The position numbers and the translations under genes are program-made. From positions 1 through 47,548 of the forward strand of contig DATNPH010000022.1 in assembly GCA_036703315.1 (NCBI GenBank): 47,548 bases of DNA, read 5' to 3'. Origin of the DNA: DATNPH01 sp036703315. GTDB lineage: Bacteria; Cyanobacteriota; Cyanobacteriia; Cyanobacteriales; Coleofasciculaceae. Positions within the stretch are counted from its first letter, which is position 1, and each line of letters begins with the position of its first letter. The notes under the pieces are model-generated. The model saw only the letters and a program-made list of their open reading frames with translations. It did not search any database and had not been told where the DNA came from. Positions 33,140 through 40,725 of the stretch are shown piece by piece.

Positions 33140-34246
33140 ATGGCAATTAAAAACCTTATCCCACTCATCCTGTTGGTCTTCGTACCCATTTCGATCGCGG
33201 CTGATCTATTGCATTGGGGTGAAGAAACTGTTTTTGTGACTTCTGCGATCGCGATCATTCCCCTCTCGATTTGGCTTTCTAAGGCAACGGAGAAGGTAGC
33301 GGTGGTGACCGGTCCATCGATTGGAGGGTTGGTCAATGCCATCTTTGGCAATGCAACGGCACTGATTATTGCTCTAATGGCACTGCGCCAAGGACTGGTG
33401 GATATTGTCGAAGCTAGCATCACAGGCAGTATTCTCAGTGCGCTGCTCCTCCTATTGGGTTTAGCGATGCTTGCTGGGGGCGTGCGCTACAAAGAGCAGG
33501 AGTTTAAGCCGATTTTGGCAAAGGTCAATGGCTCATCCATGACGCTAGCCGTGATTGCCGTTGCACTGCCGACGATGGTGATTGATACCTCAAACATTGT
33601 TGATGCCATAACCATTCGCAATCTCTCGCTGGTGGTTTCGGCAATACTGATCGTCGTCTATGGACTGACGCTTCTGTTCTCCCTCAAAACCCACAGCTAC
33701 CTCTACGAAGTTGGATTAGCCGATGAAGTGATTGATGATCCTACCTTTGAACCAGAATCAGAGCCATCCCAGGAGATGAGCTGGTCGAAATTATGGATCT
33801 GGGTTGTCGTTCTGTTGGCTTCCACCCTTGCCCTTGCCTTTGAATCCGATCTGTTTGTTGGTGTAATTGAGTCACAAATCCAACAGTTTGGACTCACTCC
33901 CCTGTTTACAGGTGTGATTTTGCTGCCGTTAATTAGTGATGTGGCAGGATATATCATAGTTGTTCGACTCGCCCTGAAAAATCAAATGGATTTAACTGTT
34001 GCCACGGCGACGGGTGATAGTCTGCTGGTTGCTCTATTTGTTGCTCCAGTTTTAGTGCTCGTGGGTCAGGCTATCGGTCAGCCAATCGATCTCAACTTCA
34101 ATACGTTTGAAGTAATTGCTTTGGCGATCGCTGTCGCTGTTACCAATCTCATCACCTTTGGCGGACGGTCAAACTGGCTGGATGGCACCTTACTGTTGGC
34201 AACCTACCTGATTCTTGGGGTGGCGTTCTATTATCATCCAGCTTGA
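33140..34246 (+). CDS. CaCA-superfamily (CAX-like) cation exchanger with altered alpha-repeats
   Basis: From the ATG at 33140 (GGAAGG upstream) the protein has 368 residues and about 11 transmembrane segments; a non-ATG start at 33083 would add 19 residues. The fold is that of Ca2+/H+ exchangers with two alpha-repeats and an acidic central loop (D-D-P-T-F-E-P-E-S-E). Repeat 1 reads G70-N-A-T-A74 where CAX proteins have G-N-A-T-E. Repeat 2 reads S-D-V-A-G270-Y271 where they have G-N-A-x-E-H. Both ion-binding glutamates are therefore absent. It may carry another substrate, act as a sensor or be inactive. The frame is intact, so selection has kept the protein. Confidence 0.88.
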   Translation: MAIKNLIPLILLVFVPISIAADLLHWGEETVFVTSAIAIIPLSIWLSKATEKVAVVTGPSIGGLVNAIFGNATALIIALMALRQGLVDIVEASITGSILSALLLLLGLAMLAGGVRYKEQEFKPILAKVNGSSMTLAVIAVALPTMVIDTSNIVDAITIRNLSLVVSAILIVVYGLTLLFSLKTHSYLYEVGLADEVIDDPTFEPESEPSQEMSWSKLWIWVVVLLASTLALAFESDLFVGVIESQIQQFGLTPLFTGVILLPLISDVAGYIIVVRLALKNQMDLTVATATGDSLLVALFVAPVLVLVGQAIGQPIDLNFNTFEVIALAIAVAVTNLITFGGRSNWLDGTLLLATYLILGVAFYYHPA

Positions 34247-34382
34247 ACAAGTCTGCTTCATGTCACAGCCTGACCCGCATGGAAGGCCTCGTATTTCAAT
34301 CCGGGGAGGATATGCGGATCAGGGGATAGTGGTTAGTAGATCGTAACAAGCATTAATTGTTGATTTTAGGGTGGGGAGGATG

Positions 34383-35537
34383 TCAAGCTTTGACTTCTGC
34401 TTGCAGGGGGAAGCCATGCTGCTTTCTGCCTTCGTCAGCTTCGAATTGCATTGAAGTTTTGAACAGTTCAAATCGTCCGTCTGCTGCATACTGGGCGCAA
34501 CGATCGCGTAAAGCTTGCATTTCCTGCGATGGCATCGGTGCAAAGCCACGAGCGATTGCTAAATTTTGGCGAAGCACCTCTAGCGAGTTGATGCCACTAA
34601 CTGTCGTTGCAACTGGAAGGCTCATCGCATAACGCAGCGCTTCCTGCGCCGTGACAACACCTTTTTTAATAGCCTCCCCGTTGCCGCTTAAGCTCTTCAT
34701 GCCAATGGGAGCAATACCACGTCGATTGAGTTCGGGTAGAACTTGCTGCTCAAAACTGTTAAAAGTGGCATCAAAACAGTTAAGTGGCAGCATAACCGTA
34801 TCGAACGGATAATTATGCGAGAGCATCTCAAGATGAATCTTGGGGTCTTTGTGACCTGTGAAGCCGACGAAACGAACTTTGCCTTCTTTCTTTGCTCGGT
34901 CTAGCGCTTCAATGGCACCGTTTGGGCGGAAAATCATCTCAGGGTCGTTGTAATAAACGACTTCGTGAATCTGCCACAGGTCTAGATGATCGGTTCCTAG
35001 CCGTCGCAAAGACTCCTCCAGTTGCTGCATGGCAACCTTAGCGTCACGTCCATGCGTACAAACTTTGCTCATCACAAAAACTTTGTCTCGCCGTCCTTGC
35101 AACGCCTTGCCCATCCACTCTTCGCTGCGGTGCTGATTGTATTCCCAGGCGTTATCCATGAAGGTTATGCCGTTATCAATGGCTTCATGGGTGATACGTA
35201 TGGCTTCTTCTAGGCTCTTTGCCTGACCTAAAGTAGCGCCACCCAGTCCAATCGCAGAGACTTGAACACCTGTGCGTCCGAGAGGCCGCCTTGGGATTTC
35301 TCCAGAGCTAATTTGGCTGATCAGCGAGTCTGATTCACCTTGCAACTGCTTTGTGTTTGATGTAGACACTGAATCGGTTTGTTCTGCCTCGGCTGGCTCG
35401 TTTGAGCGTAGTATGTGGTCAGTTAGCACCGCCCCAGCTCCGGCTCCAATAAAGCCGATTCCTTTAAGAAATTGCCTGCGATTCACGTCTAGGGATAAGT
35501 GATTTTTCCCTGCTTTGTGATTGTGTTCGTCTACCAT
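34383..35537 (-). CDS. Aldo/keto reductase with Tat signal
   Basis: The 384-residue protein begins with a twin-arginine signal, N-R20-R21-Q-F-L-K, followed by a Gly/Ala-rich hydrophobic stretch, so it is probably exported folded. The AKR barrel follows from about residue 80 (R-P-L-G-R-T-G-V-Q-V-S). The catalytic tetrad is recognisable: Asp in F-M-D-N-A-W-E-Y, Tyr in the same motif, Lys in V-M-S-K-V and His in W-Q-I-H-E. The G-I-N-S-L-E-V-L-R-Q-N motif near the end is typical of NADP-binding AKRs. An export signal on an NADP enzyme is unusual and implies cofactor insertion before Tat transport. AGGAG lies before the ATG. Confidence 0.92.
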   Translation of the reverse strand: MVDEHNHKAGKNHLSLDVNRRQFLKGIGFIGAGAGAVLTDHILRSNEPAEAEQTDSVSTSNTKQLQGESDSLISQISSGEIPRRPLGRTGVQVSAIGLGGATLGQAKSLEEAIRITHEAIDNGITFMDNAWEYNQHRSEEWMGKALQGRRDKVFVMSKVCTHGRDAKVAMQQLEESLRRLGTDHLDLWQIHEVVYYNDPEMIFRPNGAIEALDRAKKEGKVRFVGFTGHKDPKIHLEMLSHNYPFDTVMLPLNCFDATFNSFEQQVLPELNRRGIAPIGMKSLSGNGEAIKKGVVTAQEALRYAMSLPVATTVSGINSLEVLRQNLAIARGFAPMPSQEMQALRDRCAQYAADGRFELFKTSMQFEADEGRKQHGFPLQAEVKA

Positions 35538-35795
35538 CCCCTGCTCCTGTTTTAATGAGGCAGCCTTTACTAAATGGCAATTCCCAGGTATTCCAATTAA
35601 GTTTTAGGTAATCCCAAAACTATCTATTTCGGTTGGACTATTACTTCTACCTGAGGAAGGGTGTGTTCACTTGCCAAAAGTATGATGAGTCTATCCCTAG
35701 AGGGAGGATGAGCAGGAGATGCGATCGCGTTGTTCAGCTCAACGTCTATGTTAGTGCGATCAGGGGTAAGGAGAGCGATCGCAACCGAACAGCAG

Positions 35796-36278
35796 TTAAT
35801 TCAAACATGCTCTGGAAAGCTCAGCCGTTTCATACCAAATCTCTTCAATCAGTTCCTGCTTGCGGTTGAAAAGATAAACGCCATAGCTCCAAGTATTTGT
35901 TTTGGGGTAGAAGTCAAGCCCAACAATGTAGCCAATATAGCTATCTTCTGTTTTAACTTTTTGCCCCAACCTATATTCAGGCTGAGTAAATTGAAATAGC
36001 TTGATATTGGTGATGTCACTCCACATTAATTGCGTAGTAAGTGTATCAAAGGCTGAATTGAGCACCTTTAGCTGACTCGCTTCATACCAAATTTCTTCAG
36101 GCAGTTCCTGGTTGTGATCAGGAAGATAAACTCCATAAACCCAACTACTTATTTCTGGGTAAAAGTCAAGCCCAACAATGTAGCCGATATAGCCATCCTC
36201 TGTCTTGACTTTTTGCCCAAACCTATGTTCAGGCTGAGTAAACTGGAATAGATCGGTGCTGGTAATAGGGCTATACAT
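35796..36278 (-). CDS. Small protein with two tandem DUF1392-like repeats
   Basis: The 160-residue protein consists of two copies of one unit, residues about 10-68 and 94-152, offset by 84 residues. Each contains F-Q-F-T-Q-P-E, G-Q-K-V-K-T-E-D, Y-I-G-Y-I-V-G-L-D-F-Y-P and Y-G-V-Y-L, then E-E-I-W-Y-E. The DNA of the copies is also closely similar, so the duplication is fairly recent. This resembles the cyanobacterial DUF1392 family, whose function is unknown; a small beta-barrel of SH3 type is likely. There is no signal peptide or membrane segment, and the genes on both sides are unrelated. Confidence 0.75.
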   Translation of the reverse strand: MYSPITSTDLFQFTQPEHRFGQKVKTEDGYIGYIVGLDFYPEISSWVYGVYLPDHNQELPEEIWYEASQLKVLNSAFDTLTTQLMWSDITNIKLFQFTQPEYRLGQKVKTEDSYIGYIVGLDFYPKTNTWSYGVYLFNRKQELIEEIWYETAELSRACLN

Positions 36279-36637
36279 TAAGCAGTTTCACTTACTCGTT
36301 TTTGGCTTACTGTTTCTTGACTGAACTCTGAACTTGTCATCAACAAGGGGGACGTCACATATCAACACCAAACCTTTCTATAGTTGTTTAAGGTTTGATT
36401 AAATGTAAGGCACGCCTACAAAACAATCCGTTAATATGGGAACACTTAACCTGAACTTTTCAAACTTATTTAAAAGCCAGGAGGTTAAATAGTTTTAAGG
36501 AACGGATTGCTGTCAATTCCTGACTATTTAAAGAGTTCCTGGCATTCCATTCGCTGTTAATCATCTGATTTAAGTGTTCGTGGTTAAATGTGTAAATCCT
36601 CTCACCAATCTGATAGCGAAGACTAATGGCAGAAGTT

Positions 36638-36808
36638 CTAACATCCTACGAAATATTCCTGTCTAATTTGACTAACGCGGAAACTCAGAAAGTCTTTTTC
36701 GTTGTACTGGAGAGAGATAATCGTGTCACGAACGCTCTTTAATTGCTGGTAAAAATCTACTTTTGCAACTTTAGAAGCATTCTTGACAAATCTAGTGACT
36801 ATTCTCAT
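36638..36808 (-). CDS. Possible small protein, 56 residues
   Basis: An ATG-to-TAG frame with plausible protein composition: M-R-I-V-T-R-F-V-K-N-A-S-K-V at the start and S-L-Q-Y-N-E-K-D-F-L-S-F in the middle. The open frame continues eight codons upstream of the ATG. No Shine-Dalgarno is visible and the family is unknown. It could be the remnant of a longer gene. Confidence 0.3.
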   Translation of the reverse strand: MRIVTRFVKNASKVAKVDFYQQLKSVRDTIISLQYNEKDFLSFRVSQIRQEYFVGC

Positions 36809-36884
36809 GACTTCGGTTTCAATCCGCTGTAATCATCTATATCTACACCTTAAGGTAGGTGACAAATATTTATGATCAGCCATG

Positions 36885-37060
36885 TGGCGGGTTAAGTCTC
36901 AGTACAATTGCTGAAAGTGGAAATTGGAGTTTATTCTCACGCACCCATTCCCATCACGCACCCCAAACGAGAGCGCACTCCCTTCCTGGTTTTTCTAGAA
37001 CTGAGGTAGATCCGACAGTTGCCTCTGTCGCTTCAGGAAGCGTTTAACCCGCCAGTTTTT
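36885..37060 (+). ncRNA. Unidentified structured element closed by an 11-bp stem, T-tract at its end
   Basis: TGGCGGGTTAA at 36885-36895 and TTAACCCGCCA at 37044-37054 are exact complements 148 bases apart, and TTTTT follows two bases later. Inside are CAATT/AATTG, GGAGT/ACTCC with TCTC/GAGA, GACAG/CTGTC (37014-37029) and CGCTTC/GAAGCG (37029-37042). This would make a compact transcript of about 175 nt ending like an intrinsic terminator. The strand is chosen from the T-tract. It does not match any RNA family I can recall. Confidence 0.4.
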
Positions 37061-37357
37061 ATCAGTAATGGGGTAGACCCATAGAAACCCACACAATAAA
37101 AATATGCAGTCGATCACCTACCTTTGGGGTGATTTTTGACAACTTGGTGATGTGATTTTAATAACATTTGCTGGTGATTTGTATCACTAGGCAACCATCA
37201 GTTAGACGAATTAAAAAGTCCCCTATGTCCTTGGCACACGATGGGAGCTGATTCCGTATTCCCATCTCATCAGCCGCCTACTACCTTTGCATAACTTTGC
37301 TGAGCAGCGATATATTAGACAATCAGATACTTATCCAAAATTAGAAATTGAAGTCTC

Positions 37358-38266
37358 GTGGCAAAAGAAAAATTCGACTGGGTTAATTCAGCTTTACGGC
37401 TTAAAGGTTCAGTTATTCCCTCAATTTTGGATCGGGTTATCTTATATGGTTTATTCGGTATACTAATTTCGATAGTTCACTCTTATGGCTTCCATGTATC
37501 TCAACCGATTTTTGGTTCTGTTATTCCTAGTATTGTTTTAGGCTTGTTATTAGTATTTCGAACAAACACAGCATACGAACGTTTCTGGGAAGGTCGCAAG
37601 CTCTGGGGAAGTTTAGTAAATAACACTCGTAACTTAGCCCGAGAAATCTTAATATCTATAGCAGAAATTAAACCAGAAGATAGAGCCAACAAAATTTCTG
37701 CCCTGCGGCTATTGGTAGCTTTTGCCGTTGCGACTAAATTGCACCTCAGGTCAGAGCCTGTAAATGCTGAACTAGAGGAATTAATGTCCTCAAAGCAGTA
37801 TTTAAAGCTAAAGACGATGAATCATCCTCCCCTAGAAATTGCCTTCTGGATTGGAGATTATATCCAACAGCAGTCTGATCGTCAAACTCTTAACCCCTAT
37901 CATCTACCTCTACTTCGAGAATTACTCAATAATCTGGTAGACAACTTGGGGGGGTGCGAACGAATTTTGAAAACACCTATACCCTTAGCTTATGCGATTC
38001 ATCTAAAGCAGTTGTTGTTGCTTTATTGTTTGCTCTTGCCATTTCAATTAGTTGAGGCACTAGGCTGGTTGACTGGCCCAATTGTCGCTCTGATTAGTTT
38101 TACTTTGTTTGGAATAGAAGCTATTGGCATTGAAATTGAAAACCCCTTTGGTTATGATGCCAATGACTTGCCACTGGATGCCATTTGTGCCACCATGCTG
38201 CGCAATATTGAAGATTTAATCTCGCTGATGCCTTCTGAGGGAACGTATAGAGAGGAAAGCACTTGA
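37358..38266 (+). CDS. Bestrophin family (RFP-TM/UPF0187) anion channel-like protein
   Basis: The 302-residue protein, starting at GTG, has four hydrophobic segments and the family motif F-R-T-N-T-A-Y-E-R-F-W-E-G-R-K-L-W-G. The late N-P-F-G-Y-D-A-N-D-L-P-L-D segment is equivalent to the acidic calcium-clasp region of bestrophins. Bacterial members form pentameric cation or anion channels in the cytoplasmic membrane; plant and algal relatives act in thylakoids. The location here is unknown. It is a single gene, convergent with the esterase. Confidence 0.92.
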   Translation: MAKEKFDWVNSALRLKGSVIPSILDRVILYGLFGILISIVHSYGFHVSQPIFGSVIPSIVLGLLLVFRTNTAYERFWEGRKLWGSLVNNTRNLAREILISIAEIKPEDRANKISALRLLVAFAVATKLHLRSEPVNAELEELMSSKQYLKLKTMNHPPLEIAFWIGDYIQQQSDRQTLNPYHLPLLRELLNNLVDNLGGCERILKTPIPLAYAIHLKQLLLLYCLLLPFQLVEALGWLTGPIVALISFTLFGIEAIGIEIENPFGYDANDLPLDAICATMLRNIEDLISLMPSEGTYREEST

Positions 38267-38342
38267 AATTCCAGAATTATTGTTCGTTGTCTACTCGCGT
38301 TTATGGCTGTTTGACTTGCAATGTTTATTAATTAACAAACGG

Positions 38343-39290
38343 CTAGGGCAAAGAATGACGGTTGAAAAACTCCCAAATCATCTGACTGGCATTAAAAGCC
38401 AGGTTAGTGTTGAACTGTTTTATACTTTCATCTTGAGAGACACTACCAGGCCAGAAATGTCCACCGTTTACTACAGCTGCCAGCATCACCTCTGAACTAT
38501 CTCGGCAATCTGGGTAGCGGGATATGTTTACTTTAAAGCGATCGCGTGGATTTGGATCAGGCAACTGCTGAACTTGAGCCGATGAGGGACATTGGTCATG
38601 CGATCGCCAAAAGTCTACTGTTTTCGGGATAGAAAGATTTTTAGCATCACCCTCATAATGTACAGATAGATCGTTCGTACCGTTGATCATCAGCATTGAT
38701 ACAGGGGTTGTGGCTTTGCAAGTAGGTATGATTCGAGTCGGGAGAGAGCCAGCTACCGACGCAAAAGCAGCAAATTGATCAGGTAGCTCACAAGCTAAAT
38801 CCTGGGCAAGTATTGCCCCCTTGGAAAAGCCAGTAGCATAAATTCTATGGCTATCAATTTTTCTACTTTGCTTGAGATGATCGAGTAAGGCAGTGACAAA
38901 TGAAACATCATCTATGTTTCTGCGAGAACTACCTCTGAGAGTCCAGTCATGGTTAATTCCATCCGGATAGACGACAATAAATCCTTTTTGCTCCGCTAAA
39001 TCATTAAAACGAGTAACTTCAGCAATTGAATGACCACTACCGCCATGCCCATGAAACACAAAAACTAATGGCATTGGACGGTCTGAATTATAAGATTTTG
39101 GGGTGTAAAGATAGTAGGTACGTAAATGTCCCTGGTCGTTGAGCTTTCCATAATCATCACCATAAGAAGTTTGTTGTTTAGGCAGACTTCTTTCCTGTGC
39201 TTGAAGTGAAGCACAAGCTGTTACCAAAGTAATTGATAGTAGGGAAACAAGAATTTGCCTAAAGATTCGGGAATTAAGGGGGGTTTTCAC
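38343..39290 (-). CDS. Lipoprotein esterase of the PHB depolymerase/feruloyl esterase (LpqC) family
   Basis: The 315-residue protein, starting at GTG, has a lipoprotein signal with V-T-A-Cys26. The alpha/beta hydrolase core has F-H-G-H-G-G-S-G (oxyanion loop), the nucleophile Ser156 in G-F-S-K-G, Asp207 in N-G-T-N-D and His278 in N-G-G-H-F-W. All three catalytic residues are present. Family members split polyhydroxybutyrate or feruloyl and acetyl esters; the true substrate is unknown. It is anchored at the envelope. A broken paralogue lies directly upstream at about 39430-39840 on the same strand. Confidence 0.9.
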   Translation of the reverse strand: MKTPLNSRIFRQILVSLLSITLVTACASLQAQERSLPKQQTSYGDDYGKLNDQGHLRTYYLYTPKSYNSDRPMPLVFVFHGHGGSGHSIAEVTRFNDLAEQKGFIVVYPDGINHDWTLRGSSRRNIDDVSFVTALLDHLKQSRKIDSHRIYATGFSKGAILAQDLACELPDQFAAFASVAGSLPTRIIPTCKATTPVSMLMINGTNDLSVHYEGDAKNLSIPKTVDFWRSHDQCPSSAQVQQLPDPNPRDRFKVNISRYPDCRDSSEVMLAAVVNGGHFWPGSVSQDESIKQFNTNLAFNASQMIWEFFNRHSLP

Positions 39291-39429
39291 GGCGATTTAA
39301 TCACACCTGTTAATTTTTGAACAAAACAAAATAGTGTTACTCGGAAAGAGTGTAGTTTTGGAAAAATCCCAGATGTCTCACTTGCGCTAAGACCAGAATT
39401 ACTATTGCACCGATGCGATCGCACATTTC

Positions 39430-39840
39430 GATAGGCACTACTGAGGCAAGCGTGTCCAACGTCTCCTCTTGTACCTCTTGCTACTTGACCTCCCTCATAA
39501 GGTACAAGCTGATCTCCGTGCCATTGAGCATCAGCATTGAGACAAGCATCTGAGCTTGGCAACTAGACTTGAGCGGAACTAGGAGAGAAACAGCTACCGA
39601 CGCGACAGCAGCAATCATACTTAATAGTTTACACGCTAAGCTTTGGGTAAAAATTCCACCGCTGGATATACCTGTAGCGTAGATTCCCCACCTATCAATA
39701 ATCCAGCTTTAATCACCTTAGGAACTAAATCTAAATTCTTCCGTTCCCGTTTCCCGTTCCCTGTTGGGTTGACGCGATCGCATAAGGTAGCGACCTCATT
39801 TCCAAGGATGTCGTTGCAGTTTCCGATACAGCGTCAAAGC
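39430..39840 (-). pseudogene. Frameshifted paralogue of the adjacent esterase
   Basis: The minus strand reads I-D-R-W-G-I-Y-A-T-G-I-S-S-G-G-I-F and later M-L-M-L-N-G-T-E, matching I-D-S-H-R-I-Y-A-T-G-F-S-K-G-A-I-L and M-L-M-I-N-G-T-N-D of the intact gene. After N-G-T-E the frame shifts, and D-Q-L-V-P-Y-E-G-G-Q continues in another frame. Upstream similarity is broken by a low-complexity GTTCCCGTTTCCCGTTCCC stretch near 39740-39765. No start or end can be assigned. It is a decayed tandem duplicate. Confidence 0.75.
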
Positions 39841-39895
39841 GCTCACAACTTAGCTTCTATAACCGAAACAAGTGATTTGTGTTGTGAGAAATACC

Positions 39896-40507
39896 ATGAT
39901 GAAATTGAGCGCGCCTACGTTCATAGTTTGTGCCGGACTGCTGCTTTTCCTTCCTTTAGCTTGGCAAAAGGAGACATCTGCTGTTGAGTACGCCACTCCT
40001 TTACCCCCTACAAACACTTCCCCGAATTGGGTTGCCAGCGAAAACGCGGGTATGACAAAGGCAGAGCAACCCTCGTCACTAACCAACACGGTGCGTCTTA
40101 ATACAGTCAAAGTATTTTTTCCGAAACAGCCGCGCAGCAATAATGATTTGAGCTATGTTGAATCAGTTAGTCGGACAACTGGAAGTCAAAGTTTAGCCCG
40201 GTTTGCCGTCGAGCAATTGATTGCAGGCCCAACAAGGGATGAAAGGCAAAAAGGTTTTGCAGGAGCAATTCAATTGAGAGGCAGTTCTAACTGTGCTTCC
40301 GACTTCAAGCTTTCCATTTCTCAGGGAGTCGCGCGAACACAATTTTGTCGAACCATTGTTTCGGCGGGAGTCGGAGATGATGCCCGGATAAAAAGTTCTC
40401 TAACGGCTACACTCAAGCAATTTAAAAGTGTTCAATCCGTCATTATCCTGGATGAAAAGGGTAATTGCTTTGGAGATATGAGTGGAGAAAATAGATGTTT
40501 GAATTGA
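39896..40507 (+). CDS. GerMN domain protein, probably exported
   Basis: From the ATG at 39896 the protein has 203 residues; GTG at 39872 would add eight. A hydrophobic N-terminus (F-I-V-C-A-G-L-L-L-F-L-P-L) suggests a signal peptide or anchor. The GerMN domain spans about 75-200, with V-K-V-F-F-P-K, L-A-R-F-A-V-E-Q-L-I-A-G-P-T and a final V-I-I-L-D-E-K-G-N-C. GerM domains occur in spore and cell-wall associated proteins of Firmicutes and in many exported cyanobacterial proteins of unknown role. Four Cys in the C-terminal half could form disulfides. It is a single gene. Confidence 0.82.
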   Translation: MMKLSAPTFIVCAGLLLFLPLAWQKETSAVEYATPLPPTNTSPNWVASENAGMTKAEQPSSLTNTVRLNTVKVFFPKQPRSNNDLSYVESVSRTTGSQSLARFAVEQLIAGPTRDERQKGFAGAIQLRGSSNCASDFKLSISQGVARTQFCRTIVSAGVGDDARIKSSLTATLKQFKSVQSVIILDEKGNCFGDMSGENRCLN

Positions 40508-40725
40508 ACAAGTTATTCGACTAGAAACTGCTGTTAAATACTGCACACTCTAGGCATTTGTGCAATACTTGAATTACCCTATTGTGTCGTCTAAGTAGTG
40601 AATATTTAGGCGGCGCAATCCTTTTTTGGGGTGTCAAGAATGGAGATAGACGTGCTTGCGTCTCACCACCTAAAGGAAACATAGGATGAATATCCTTACA
40701 GTAGACAATAAAGCACCTTTTCTAA

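Larger units (their letters stand above)
36279..37357. other. Long intergenic region with a structured element
   Basis: Nearly 1.1 kb separate the DUF1392-like and bestrophin genes. It contains a possible 56-codon minus-strand ORF (36638-36808), a structured element at 36885-37060 and three GGTGATTT-like strings near 37130-37190. No tRNA or known RNA family was recognised. Confidence 0.55.

Noticed and set aside
36859..37047. 62-codon plus-strand ORF
   Set aside because: It overlaps the structured element, has low-quality composition and no ribosome binding site.
36885..37060. 6S RNA
   Set aside because: Size and closing stem fit, but the interior folds into several hairpins rather than one long rod with a central bubble.
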